From Paractinoplanes maris (GTDB taxonomy: Bacteria > Actinomycetota > Actinomycetes > Mycobacteriales > Micromonosporaceae), in contig NZ_JALPVL010000004.1 in the NCBI RefSeq assembly GCF_023544465.1, positions 310,001 through 374,000 on the forward strand: a stretch of 64,000 nt of DNA, in the 5' to 3' direction. Of this stretch, positions 56,603-64,000 are shown piece by piece (within the stretch, counting starts at the first letter, position 1; every line of letters starts with the position of its first letter). Made by a program: the position numbers and the translations under genes. The notes beneath the pieces were generated by a model. The model did no database searches, was not told the origin of the DNA, and saw nothing but the letters and a program-made list of their open reading frames with translations.

Positions 56603-57832
56603 TCAGGTGAGGGTCGCGGCCTTGGCCAGCAGGACGGTTCGCTCGCGGGTGTTGGTGCACAGGCGGGCGGCCAGTTCCAGCTCGGCGCGGGCCTCGGCGG
56701 TCCGGCCCAGTCGTCGCAGCAGCTCGCCCCGGACGCTCGGCAGCAGGTAGGAGCCGGGCAGGCGGTCGGTGGCCACCAACTCGTCGACCAGGAGCAGAGC
56801 CGGGCCCGGGCCGGTGGCCATCGCCACGGCCACGGCGTGGTTCAGGTCGACGATGGGGGACGGGGCGACCCGGCCCAGCGCCTCGTAAAGCAGCACTATG
56901 CGCTCCCAATCGGTGTCGGTGACCGATCCGGCGACGGCATGGCAGGCGGCTATCGCGGCCTGCAAGCCGTACGGGCCGAGGCCGCGACCCGCGGCAGTGG
57001 CCTGACCCAGAGCCGCCAGGCCGCGGCGGATCGCCGAGCGGTCCCAGCGACGGCGGTCCTGGTCCTCCAGCAGGATCGCGTCGCCGTCGGGGGTGGTGCG
57101 GGCCGGGAAACGGGACGTGGTCAGCTCGCACAGGGCGATCAGGCCGAACACCTCCGGCTCGCCGGGCAGCAGGGCGGCCAGGGTGCGAGCCAGACGGGTC
57201 GCCTCGTAGGCCAGGCCGGTGCGCAGCAGGCTGTCACCGGCGGTGGCGGTCGAGCCCTCGGTGAAGATGACATAGAGGACGCTCAGGACGCCGCCCAGGC
57301 GCTCCCGGCGCTCGTCGGCCGGAGGGATCTCGAACGGCACCCGGGCCGCCGCGATGGTCTTCTTGGCCCGGGTGATGCGGGCCTGGATCGTCGGCACCGG
57401 CACCAGGAACGCGCGGGCGATCTCCTCGCTGGACAGGCCGCCGACCGTCCGCAGGGTGAGCGCGACCCGGGCCTCGGGGGAGAGGACCGGATGACAGGCG
57501 ACGAACATCAGCGCGAGCACGTCGTCGTCGATCCGGTCCGGATCCCACAGGTGGCCGTCGCCGCCGTCGGTGTCCTCCGCGGCCAGCAGTGCGTATCTCT
57601 CGTCCCGGGCGGCCCGGCGGCGGAAGCTGTCGATGGCCCGCCGCCGGGCGGTGTTGAGGAGCCAGCCGACCGGATTGGCCGGCTCGCCGTCCCGCGGCCA
57701 ACTGGTCAAGGCCTCGGCCAGCGCCTCCTGGGCCACGTCCTCGGCCAGCTCGAGATCACCGCCGGTGTAGCGGGTGAGCGCGCCGACGATCCGGGCCGAC
57801 TCGATGCGCCAGACGGCCTCGAGAGCGGTCAC
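56603..57832 (-). CDS. ECF sigma factor, ECF42 type with C-terminal extension
   Basis: A 409-residue sigma factor: regions 2 and 4 in the first 170 residues ([20 protein letters not shown], then LSSEEIARAFLVPVPTIQAR), followed by a 230-residue helical TPR-like domain characteristic of the ECF42 (formerly SigJ-like, DUF6596) group. It starts with GTG overlapping the YciI gene stop by four bases. ECF42 factors lack an anti-sigma factor and are paired with DGPF/YciI proteins, as here. Confidence 0.9.
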   Translation of the reverse strand: MTALEAVWRIESARIVGALTRYTGGDLELAEDVAQEALAEALTSWPRDGEPANPVGWLLNTARRRAIDSFRRRAARDERYALLAAEDTDGGDGHLWDPDRIDDDVLALMFVACHPVLSPEARVALTLRTVGGLSSEEIARAFLVPVPTIQARITRAKKTIAAARVPFEIPPADERRERLGGVLSVLYVIFTEGSTATAGDSLLRTGLAYEATRLARTLAALLPGEPEVFGLIALCELTTSRFPARTTPDGDAILLEDQDRRRWDRSAIRRGLAALGQATAAGRGLGPYGLQAAIAACHAVAGSVTDTDWERIVLLYEALGRVAPSPIVDLNHAVAVAMATGPGPALLLVDELVATDRLPGSYLLPSVRGELLRRLGRTAEARAELELAARLCTNTRERTVLLAKAATLT

Positions 57833-58248
57833 AGCTGGCCGGTCTGCTCACGCCAGGCGCGCTCCCGCTGAACGAACTCGTTGTCCTGCGGGAACTCGTC
57901 GATGCCGGGCACGCGGCGGATCTCGGACTTCGAGCCCGGGATCGCCGGCATCCGCTTGGCCCACTCGATCGCCTCCTCCTGCGACGCGACGTCGAGGATG
58001 TAGAAGCCGCCGAACAGCTCCTTGGTCTCCCCGTAGGGCCCGTCGGTGACGACCGGCGTCTCCCCGCTGTAGTCGACCACCACGCCCTTCGCCGCGTCGT
58101 CGAGGCCCTCGGCGGCGACCAGCACGCCGGCCTTGATGAGCTCCTCGTTGAAGCGGCCCACCGAGGCGAGCATGTCCTCGAAGGGCGTCTCCATCATCGT
58201 GGCCAGGCTCTCGTCGGTGTTCCTCATGATCAGCATGTACTTCGTCAT
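57829..58248 (-). CDS. YciI/DGPF-domain protein
   Basis: A 139-residue dimeric alpha-beta fold of the YciI family: MTKYMLIMRNTDESLATMME, the hallmark DGPYGETKELFGGFYI and a conserved IEWAKRMPAIPG helix. Members accompany ECF42 sigma factors and are proposed to take part in their regulation or in a response to antibiotics. ATG with GAGGAGAACG upstream. Translationally coupled to the sigma gene. Confidence 0.9.
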   Translation of the reverse strand: MTKYMLIMRNTDESLATMMETPFEDMLASVGRFNEELIKAGVLVAAEGLDDAAKGVVVDYSGETPVVTDGPYGETKELFGGFYILDVASQEEAIEWAKRMPAIPGSKSEIRRVPGIDEFPQDNEFVQRERAWREQTGQL

Positions 58249-58401
58249 GGTGACGTTCTCCTCGGTGTCCGATCCGGTCGCTTGTCGACCTTCTCATCCA
58301 CTGGTCGAACGGGTGAGCCGGCGATCGACACCACCCACGACAAATTTCGGGAAGCGTCGTTGCGCTACCGTGCGGGTCGGTTTTCGGCGAGGGGAGACGT
58401 T

Positions 58402-58878
58402 GTGCGGTTGCAATGGGCCTGGGGCGGCATCGCTCTGGTGGCACTGGCCGGCGGGTGCACGTCGTCGTCGGATGACGCGAAGAGCCCCCCGGCCGCGCCC
58501 GCCTCACCTCCGGCGTGGACCGAGCCGGCGGCCTACTCTTACGTGCTCGCCCGGGGCTGCGACGCGGCCGCGCCCGCCGGGCGCTACGAGGTGCGGGTGA
58601 AGGCCGGGGCGGTCGCCGAGTCCAACCGGCTGGACGCCGCGCCGGTCGAACCGTCGAGCGGCTCGGGTGAGGACCTCGGCCCGGCCACCGGCGACACCGG
58701 TGAGGAGATCGAGGCCTTCACCCTCAAGGACCTGCTCGAGATGGCCCAGACCGCCTCCGAGGACGGCGGCCAGGTCACCAAGGCCTTGGACACCACCGAT
58801 GGTCACCCGGTCAAGGTGACCATCGATGTCGGCTCGGGCCCGGAGTGCTGGACCGTCAGCGACTACCAGCCGGCCTAG
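58402..58878 (+). CDS. Small lipoprotein
   Basis: A 158-residue secreted lipoprotein. The signal peptide VVRLQWAWGGIALVALAGGC ends in the lipobox LAGGC, followed by a Ser/Pro/Ala-rich linker and a domain of about 100 residues (YSYVLARGCDAAAPAGRYEV ... HPVKVTIDVGSGPECWTVSD) in which two cysteines may pair. I do not recognise the domain. GTG 58402 is set by GGGGAGA five bases upstream and by the signal peptide. Its stop overlaps the convergent peptidase stop by four bases. Confidence 0.83.
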   Translation: MRLQWAWGGIALVALAGGCTSSSDDAKSPPAAPASPPAWTEPAAYSYVLARGCDAAAPAGRYEVRVKAGAVAESNRLDAAPVEPSSGSGEDLGPATGDTGEEIEAFTLKDLLEMAQTASEDGGQVTKALDTTDGHPVKVTIDVGSGPECWTVSDYQPA

Positions 58879-60344
58879 CCGGGCAGCCGGGGGCCGGCCT
58901 CGCGCTGCGCGTCCATCCACGTCTCGACGTCGGCCGACGAGCGGGGCAGGCCGGCCGACAGGTTGGTGCAGCCGTCGGCGGTGACCAGCACGTCGTCCTC
59001 GATGCGGACGCCGATGCCGCGCAGCTCGGCCGGCACCAGATCGTCCTCGGGCTGGAAGTAGAGCCCGGGCTCGACCGTCAGCACGTAGCCCTCCTGCAGC
59101 GGGCCGTCACGATAGGTCTCGTTGCGGGCGGCGTGGCAGTCGTGCACGTCGATGCCCAGCATGTGACCGAAGCCGTGCAGGGTCCACCGGCGGTAGACGG
59201 TGCTCGTGTCGCTCATCGCCTCGTCGACGCTGACCGGGAGCAGACCGAGGTCGTGCAGGCCCTCGGCGAGCACCCGCATGCAGGTCTTGTGCACATCCTT
59301 GAACAGCACGCCGGGCTTGATGGCGTCCATGCCGGCCTGCTGTGACGCGTGCACGATGTCGTAGACCTGGCGCTGCAGCGGCGTGAACCGGCCGCTCACC
59401 GGGACCGTGCGGGTCACGTCGGCGGTGTAGAAGTTGTCGCCCTCGACGCCCATGTCCATCAGCAGCAGCTCGCCGGGCATGGTCACGCCGGTGTTGCGCA
59501 CCCAGTGCAGGATCGTCGCGTGGGCGCCGGCGCCGACGATCGAGCCGTAGCCGACGTCGTTGCCGTCGTGCCGGGCGCGCAGGCCGAAGACCCCCTCGAG
59601 TAGGCGCTCCTTGACCCCGCGGTCGGCCGGCAGCACGCGGGCGACGTCCTCGAAGCCGCGGACGGTGGCGTCGATCGCGGCCTGCAGCTGGGCGATCTCC
59701 CACTCGTCCTTGACCAGCTTGAGCTCGCTGAGCACCCAGGCCAGCTCGCGGTCGCGGGGCTTGTCGCGGTCGGGCTCGTAGGCCAGCACGGTGCGGTCGA
59801 CCGCCGGGTCGAGGCCGCGCAGCACCCTCGTGCGCCCCGGGGCGGAACCGGCCAGAGCCGTGCCCAGCTCGCCCAGCGAGGCCGTCTCGACGCCCAGCTC
59901 GGTCGATTTCTCGGCCAGCGTGCGGGTGCGGCCGACCCACAGCTCGCCGTTGCGGCTGCGGAAGAAGGCGTCGGTGTCCTTGGAGTTGCGCTGGTGGGTG
60001 TAGAGCGTCGCGTCGTGGCCGGAGCCGCTGGGCCGCAGCACGAGCACGCTGTCGGGGTCGCGGTCGCCGGTCAGGTAGACGAAGTCGCTGCCCGGGCGGA
60101 ACGGGTAGTCGGTGTCGTTGGCCCGGACCTTCTCGTTGCCGGACGGGATGATCAGCGTCTCGCCCGGGAAGGCCTCGGAGAGCGCGTTGCGGCGCTTCGC
60201 GTAGTTGGGCACCTCGGGCTGCGGGCTGACGGCCAGCGGGTCCTCACGCCACCCGGACCGCATGAACTGCAGGAAGGCCTCGGGGAAGGCGGGGTCGTGA
60301 GATTCCGTCTTGGCCGCGGGTTGCGCGGCCTTCTGCTCGGCCAT
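58875..60344 (-). CDS. pepP: Xaa-Pro aminopeptidase (PepP-like)
   Basis: A 489-residue M24-family metallopeptidase that removes N-terminal residues before proline. It has the N-terminal AMP_N domain (about residues 45-180, with VYLTGDRDPDSVLVL) and the pita-bread catalytic domain with metal ligands in LLMDMGVEGDNFYTADVTR, HGFGHMLGIDVHD, TVEPGLYF and GIGVRIEDD. ATG start. The N-terminal 25 residues are low-complexity (AEQKAAQPAAKTESHD). Cytoplasmic, since no signal peptide is seen. Confidence 0.93.
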   Translation of the reverse strand: MAEQKAAQPAAKTESHDPAFPEAFLQFMRSGWREDPLAVSPQPEVPNYAKRRNALSEAFPGETLIIPSGNEKVRANDTDYPFRPGSDFVYLTGDRDPDSVLVLRPSGSGHDATLYTHQRNSKDTDAFFRSRNGELWVGRTRTLAEKSTELGVETASLGELGTALAGSAPGRTRVLRGLDPAVDRTVLAYEPDRDKPRDRELAWVLSELKLVKDEWEIAQLQAAIDATVRGFEDVARVLPADRGVKERLLEGVFGLRARHDGNDVGYGSIVGAGAHATILHWVRNTGVTMPGELLLMDMGVEGDNFYTADVTRTVPVSGRFTPLQRQVYDIVHASQQAGMDAIKPGVLFKDVHKTCMRVLAEGLHDLGLLPVSVDEAMSDTSTVYRRWTLHGFGHMLGIDVHDCHAARNETYRDGPLQEGYVLTVEPGLYFQPEDDLVPAELRGIGVRIEDDVLVTADGCTNLSAGLPRSSADVETWMDAQREAGPRLPG

Positions 60345-60394
60345 GGTGGCGCCTCCGATCGTGTGACCCCGACGTTACCGCCTCCCCCGGAGGC

Positions 60395-61042
60395 TCAGCG
60401 TCGCGGCAGGGTCAGACAGGCCACCCGCGGTCCGGCCGTCCCGGCGACACCGTCGGCCGTCCTGGTCTGCTCGGCGTGCAGGATGAGCGACCGCGCCGAC
60501 TGGCCGGCCGGGAAGGTCCAGGGCTGCACGGCCGACACGGTCGCCGTCCCATAGCCGTCGACGGTGAAGTCGAGCCACACCTCGTTGCGCGGGTTCGCGT
60601 AGGACGCGTCGACCGACGGCTTCTTCGGGTCCTTGTCGTGCTGATAGTGCGGGCCGGCCTGGTCGGGCAGTGCGGTGCAGGGCTCGGTGTGCAGGTGGGC
60701 GCCGTACGTCTTGCGCGGGATCAGGCCACCGGTCTCCAGCCGTACCTCGGTCTTCCCGGGGGTCTGCGCGATCGCGACCGAGGCCGTCGCGCCGGGCGGG
60801 ACCACCGCCGGGTCGTAGGTGATCGCGGTCGAGCCGGACCGGTAGGGCAGGAAGGTGCCCGACGCGACCGTGTCCGGCGCCCACGAGGCGGTGGGGGCCG
60901 GGCTCGACGGGCCCTGGTGGAGCGTCCAGGCCGAGGCGGTGGTGATCATCGACGCGGGGGCCGCCGGGCCGATCTCCGCGGCGTTCGTGCAACCGGTGAT
61001 CATGAACAGGGGCACGGTGAGGGCAGCTACGCGAGCAAACAT
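60395..61042 (-). CDS. sodC: Cu/Zn superoxide dismutase-like lipoprotein
   Basis: A 215-residue lipoprotein; the signal peptide MFARVAALTVPLFMITGC ends in a lipobox (MITGC). The domain resembles Cu,Zn-SOD: H-x-H-x-x-P-C in GAHLHTEPC, histidines in GPHYQHDKDP and the late His in SLILHAEQT, with a Cys near the C-terminus (RVACLTL). The zinc-ligand Asp loop is not obvious, so metal binding or activity may differ from standard SodC. It would act outside the membrane. Monocistronic by appearance. Confidence 0.8.
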   Translation of the reverse strand: MFARVAALTVPLFMITGCTNAAEIGPAAPASMITTASAWTLHQGPSSPAPTASWAPDTVASGTFLPYRSGSTAITYDPAVVPPGATASVAIAQTPGKTEVRLETGGLIPRKTYGAHLHTEPCTALPDQAGPHYQHDKDPKKPSVDASYANPRNEVWLDFTVDGYGTATVSAVQPWTFPAGQSARSLILHAEQTRTADGVAGTAGPRVACLTLPRR

Positions 61043-61138
61043 TCCACGATCATCCCAAAAATGGACATATCGTGCGAGCTCTGGTGCTGCGCGTTCCCGG
61101 ACGGAAGGCTGTTGCCATCACGACACAGGAGGCATGGC

Positions 61139-62074
61139 ATGGGCTACGCGGTGGTGCTCGGCGAGGCGCTGATCGACCTCCAGGAGGCCGAGCAGGCCGG
61201 TGAGGTGGTCTACCGTCAGGCGGTCGGCGGCGCGCCGCTCAACGTCGCGGTCGGGGCGACCCGGCTCGGGGGTCAGGTGCAGTATGTCGGCTCGCTGAGC
61301 GACGACGTGCTGGGCAACCGGCTCGCCGTCTTCCTGACCGAGCGCGGCGTCGGCACGACCGGGGTCAAGCGGGTGTCCGTGCCGACCACGCTCGCGGTCA
61401 CCACCTTCGTGGGCGCCGAGCCGACCTTCACGTTCTACGGCGAGCCACCCTCGTACGCACTGCTCGGCCCGGCCGACCTCGACACGGCCGTCGTCAGCGG
61501 GGCCGACGTGCTCTACACGGGCTCGATCTGCCTGCTGCGCGAGCCGTTCCGGGCCGCCGCCCGGGCCGCGTGGGCGGTGCCCGGGCCGCTGCGCGTCTTC
61601 GACCCCAACGCCCGGCCCACCCTGCTGCCCGACGGCGCCGCCGTGACCCACCTGCGCGAGCTGTCCGAGGAGTTCTTCGCGACGGCCGACCTGGTCAAGC
61701 TGAGCGCGGCCGACGCCGAGGTGCTCTACGACGGGGCCACGCCCGAGCAGGCGGCCGAGCGCATCCGGGGGCTGGGGGCCGAGGCGGTGGTGGTCACCCG
61801 GGGGTCCCAGGGGGCCTTCGTGTCGGCCGCCGAGGGCTCGGTCATGTTGCCCGCGCCGCAGGTCGACGCGATCGACGCGACCGGTGCCGGCGACTCGGTG
61901 ATGGGTGCCCTCGTGCGCCGCCTGCTGGCCGAGGGCCGGCCCAAGGATCTGGACGGCTGGCAGCGCAACGTGCGTTACGCGCTGGCCGTGGCCGGCCTGG
62001 TCTGCGAGCGCCGCGGGGGCGCCGTGGCCATGCCGACCAACGAGGAGGTCACCGCACGCTGGGGCGCGCTCTAG
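61139..62074 (+). CDS. PfkB-family sugar kinase (fructokinase-like)
   Basis: A 311-residue ribokinase-fold carbohydrate kinase. The N-terminus VVLGEALIDL, the substrate-binding GGAPLNVAVGATRLG, and the C-terminal PfkB signature DATGAGDSVMGAL with the catalytic Asp are present. Closest in appearance to bacterial fructokinases; the sugar cannot be fixed. ATG 61139 is preceded by AGGAGG at six bases. Its stop overlaps the convergent thioesterase stop by four bases. Confidence 0.9.
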   Translation: MGYAVVLGEALIDLQEAEQAGEVVYRQAVGGAPLNVAVGATRLGGQVQYVGSLSDDVLGNRLAVFLTERGVGTTGVKRVSVPTTLAVTTFVGAEPTFTFYGEPPSYALLGPADLDTAVVSGADVLYTGSICLLREPFRAAARAAWAVPGPLRVFDPNARPTLLPDGAAVTHLRELSEEFFATADLVKLSAADAEVLYDGATPEQAAERIRGLGAEAVVVTRGSQGAFVSAAEGSVMLPAPQVDAIDATGAGDSVMGALVRRLLAEGRPKDLDGWQRNVRYALAVAGLVCERRGGAVAMPTNEEVTARWGAL

Positions 62075-62460
62075 CCGATCGCCCTTTGGATGAAGCGCTG
62101 ACGGTCGAGCACCATCCGCTCGACCCGCACCTCGGCGACGAGGTCGTCGTCGTGGCGCACGACGACGTCGAAATACAGCTTGCGTCCCTCGACCTTGGTC
62201 AGCGTGGCCAGGGCGTGCACGTGGTGGCCGACCGGGCTCGGGATCAGGTGGGCGATCTCGGCCCGCACGCCGACCGTGGTGATGCCGCCGGGCAGGTGGC
62301 GGGCGGTGGCGGCCACCGTGGCGGCCTCGGCGAGCGCCAGAACCCTGGGCGTGGCCAGCACCGGCACGTCACCCGAGCCGAGCGTCTGGGCGGTGTCGGC
62401 GTCGGTGACGGTCAGCTCGACCCGGGCGCTGAGACCGGGTGGGAATTCCGGAATCTCCAT
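62071..62460 (-). CDS. FlK-like hotdog thioesterase
   Basis: A 129-residue hotdog-fold protein: ARVELTVTDADTAQTLGSGD, then the hotdog helix VPVLATPRVLALAEAATVAA and strands TTVGVRAEIAHLIPSPVGHH. It matches the fluoroacetyl-CoA-thioesterase (FlK)-like group, usually annotated thioesterase family protein. The conserved Glu of the helix and the His-containing strand are present. The acyl-CoA substrate is unknown. Nine bases separate its start from the next gene's stop on the same strand. Confidence 0.87.
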   Translation of the reverse strand: MEIPEFPPGLSARVELTVTDADTAQTLGSGDVPVLATPRVLALAEAATVAATARHLPGGITTVGVRAEIAHLIPSPVGHHVHALATLTKVEGRKLYFDVVVRHDDDLVAEVRVERMVLDRQRFIQRAIG

Positions 62461-62469
62461 GGCCCGAGC

Positions 62470-63837
62470 TTAGGGCGTCGGCTCCGGGGTCCGGGCCCGC
62501 CGGGCCCGGACCGCCAGTTCGGCGGCCAGCGCGTACGCCTCGGCCAGATCACGGTCCTTGGCCTGGCCGGACCGGCCCCGCGCGGTGTCGGCATAGACGG
62601 TGGCCAGCCCCAGCCGGCGCTGCAGCGGGCCCTGCACCACCCGGACGCTCTGCAGCCGGGCGTACGGCACCAGGTGCATCTCGCGGGTCAGCAGCCCCCA
62701 GCGGGTCACCAGCACCTCGGGGGTCAGCCCGACGCCGATCGACCGCAGCGCCAGCGGGTTGAGCCAGCGGGCCCGTCGCGGCGGCGGCGAGGTGGCCAGC
62801 GCGGCCAGGTCGACACCGGGCAGCACCTCCCACACCAGCCCGCGCGCGGTGGCGAACTCGCCCACCGGCAACAGCCGGTCCGAGCGTTTCGAGTCCCCGC
62901 CACCCTCGCCCGCGTAGCCGGCGACGTCGAGCCGCAGATGCAGCCAGCCCTGCCCGCGCCAGAGCAGCGGCCACGTCGCGCCGACCGCCTGCACCCGGTT
63001 GAGCGGCACCACCTGGCTGCGCGTCTCGAGCAACCCGTAGCGCACCACCAGCCGGCCCTCCGGGTCCCGGGCCAGCCGGAAATCCCAGTCCTGCAGGACG
63101 CGGCGCACCGGCTGCAGCAGCACACCGGCCATCGCGGTCACCGTGCTGGCGATGCCGACGAAGGTCCACGACCCCTCCATCACGAACTGGAGCACCACGA
63201 ACGCCACGCCGACCGGCAGGAAGAACGCCTGCGGCGTGAGCAGCTGGCTGACCACGAGATCACGGTTACGGACCCGGAGCAGAGCGCGTTCTAGGGCGGG
63301 AGCGATCGGCGCTGCCGCGGTTTCGAGCTGGTCGGTGGGCTGAGCTTGCGCGGTACGGCCGGCCAGTGCGAGCAGCCGCTGCCGGAGCGCCGCCGCCTCG
63401 CGCACCGTCAGGTAGGCCAGCGGAGCCTCGGTCTTGCCGCCGCCGATCACCTCGAGGCGGAGCTCGGCCAGCCCGGTGAGCTGGGCCAGCAGCGGCCGCC
63501 GGAGCTCCACCGCCTGGAGCCGCTCGAGCGGGATGGCCCGGTTGCGCCGCCACACCACACCGTCGGTGATGCGCAGCTCGCGGCCGACCACCTGATAACC
63601 CGTGGTCAGCCAGCCGAAGATCGAGAAGACCACCACGGCGACCGCGATGACCAGCACGACGAGCGCGAACCGTTCCAGCCCGACCTGCGACAGCGTCTGC
63701 CAGGAGAGGGCGGCGACCACCACGGCGATGCTCTTGGCGCCGTGCAGCACCGGACTGAGCGGGTGGAGCCGGCGGCGGGGCTCGGCGACGGCGGCCTCGG
63801 GCGGCGCGGTCGGTTGCGGGGGGCCGGCGGCGGTCAC
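62470..63837 (-). CDS. PH-domain membrane protein YdbT
   Basis: A 455-residue membrane protein with bacterial PH (bPH2/DUF304) domains: about residues 75-140 (TGYQVVGRELRITDGVVWRR), 240-330 and 370-440 (PEVLVTRWGLLTREMHLVPY), separated by hydrophobic helices (near 37-80 and 195-240). This is the YdbT family, which acts with YdbS; in Bacillus they are linked to resistance to a secreted antimicrobial. GTG start overlaps the upstream YdbS stop by four bases. Confidence 0.88.
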   Translation of the reverse strand: MTAAGPPQPTAPPEAAVAEPRRRLHPLSPVLHGAKSIAVVVAALSWQTLSQVGLERFALVVLVIAVAVVVFSIFGWLTTGYQVVGRELRITDGVVWRRNRAIPLERLQAVELRRPLLAQLTGLAELRLEVIGGGKTEAPLAYLTVREAAALRQRLLALAGRTAQAQPTDQLETAAAPIAPALERALLRVRNRDLVVSQLLTPQAFFLPVGVAFVVLQFVMEGSWTFVGIASTVTAMAGVLLQPVRRVLQDWDFRLARDPEGRLVVRYGLLETRSQVVPLNRVQAVGATWPLLWRGQGWLHLRLDVAGYAGEGGGDSKRSDRLLPVGEFATARGLVWEVLPGVDLAALATSPPPRRARWLNPLALRSIGVGLTPEVLVTRWGLLTREMHLVPYARLQSVRVVQGPLQRRLGLATVYADTARGRSGQAKDRDLAEAYALAAELAVRARRARTPEPTP

Positions 63838-64000
63838 AGGCCCTCGGCCCGGTCCTCGCCCAGCGTGGTGAGCCGGTCGCGGAGCCGGGACGCCTCGGCC
63901 GGCGGCAGCCCGGGGATGCGGGCGTCGCTGGCCGCCGCGGCGGTGTGCAACTGCACGGTGGCCAGCCCGAAAGCCCGTTCGAGAGGGCCGGCCGTCACGT
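63834..64000 (-). CDS. PH-domain protein YdbS, C-terminal part
   Basis: The window holds the last 54 residues and the stop: GPLERAFGLATVQLHTAAAA then IPGLPPAEASRLRDRLTTLG, the typical end of the bacterial PH domain of YdbS. The rest lies beyond the window edge. Its TGA overlaps the YdbT GTG by four bases, so the two are one transcript. Confidence 0.85.
   Translation of the reverse strand, partial: VTAGPLERAFGLATVQLHTAAAASDARIPGLPPAEASRLRDRLTTLGEDRAEGL

Overview
The window is chromosomal DNA from a high-GC actinomycete, most likely of the family Micromonosporaceae (Actinoplanes-like). The evidence is the strong G/C preference at third codon positions, the frequent GTG/TTG starts, the actinobacterial marker genes (whiA, rbpA, opcA, an mycothiol-type DinB family, acVLRF1, a DUF2630 protein) and the gene order. 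The order whiA-gap-pgk-tpiA-secG, then pgl-opcA-zwf-tal-tkt, ctaB, ctaA, sufR-sufBD-(Rieske)-sufCSU-sufT, ABC-F, small HTH, enoyl-CoA hydratase, TetR and acn follows the Rv1423/Rv1436-Rv1475c region of Mycobacterium tuberculosis as I remember it. Lineage-specific genes have been inserted between these anchors. I see no insertion sequence, prophage, integrase, CRISPR array, tRNA or rRNA.

Layout. 1-4.2 kb: the whiA end, lower glycolysis (gap, pgk, tpiA), secG and rbpA. 4.2-11.6 kb, minus strand: a GNAT acetyltransferase and the pentose phosphate block (pgl, opcA, zwf, tal, tkt). 11.9-16.7 kb: haem O synthase (ctaB), a repeat-rich gap, a small unknown gene, an ATP-grasp enzyme and haem A synthase (ctaA). 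16.8-23.3 kb: the complete SUF iron-sulfur operon behind its [Fe-S] regulator SufR. 23.3-31.6 kb: accessory genes (DinB-like, phosphatase, AraC/metallo-hydrolase pair, LysE exporter, Vgb-like lyase, AlkD glycosylase, acVLRF1 peptidyl-tRNA hydrolase, zinc peptidase). 31.7-36.8 kb: an ABC-F protein with an attenuator-like leader, a small HTH protein, an enoyl-CoA hydratase and an ABC exporter. 36.9-45.4 kb: accessory genes, including a three-gene DUF692 (MNIO) operon with a Cys-repeat membrane protein, the TetR regulator and a RIO kinase. 45.4-49.4 kb: an ECF sigma/anti-sigma/ABC exporter operon, a tiny membrane protein and a CoaD-like protein. 49.5-64 kb: aconitase, a pullulanase-type debranching enzyme, a methyltransferase, an ECF sigma/YciI pair, a lipoprotein, an Xaa-Pro aminopeptidase, a Cu/Zn-SOD-like lipoprotein, a sugar kinase, a hotdog thioesterase and a YdbT/YdbS PH-domain pair.

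The points most worth a second look are: (1) the MNIO operon at 40.4-42.6 kb, whose first gene ends in four cysteines spaced exactly six residues apart, a plausible substrate tail for a post-translational modification; (2) the ABC-F leader, with a six-codon leaderless-type upstream ORF whose last codons form a perfect 10-bp stem enclosing a terminator-like hairpin; (3) a 16-bp motif shared (15/16) by the tetR and acn promoters, plus an iron-box-like palindrome in front of acn; (4) gene 3' ends that are copied, stop codon included, just downstream of themselves in at least three places; (5) a HAD protein whose nucleophile aspartate is alanine. Minisatellites with 13, 14, 22, 30 and 43 bp units fill several of the intergenic gaps.
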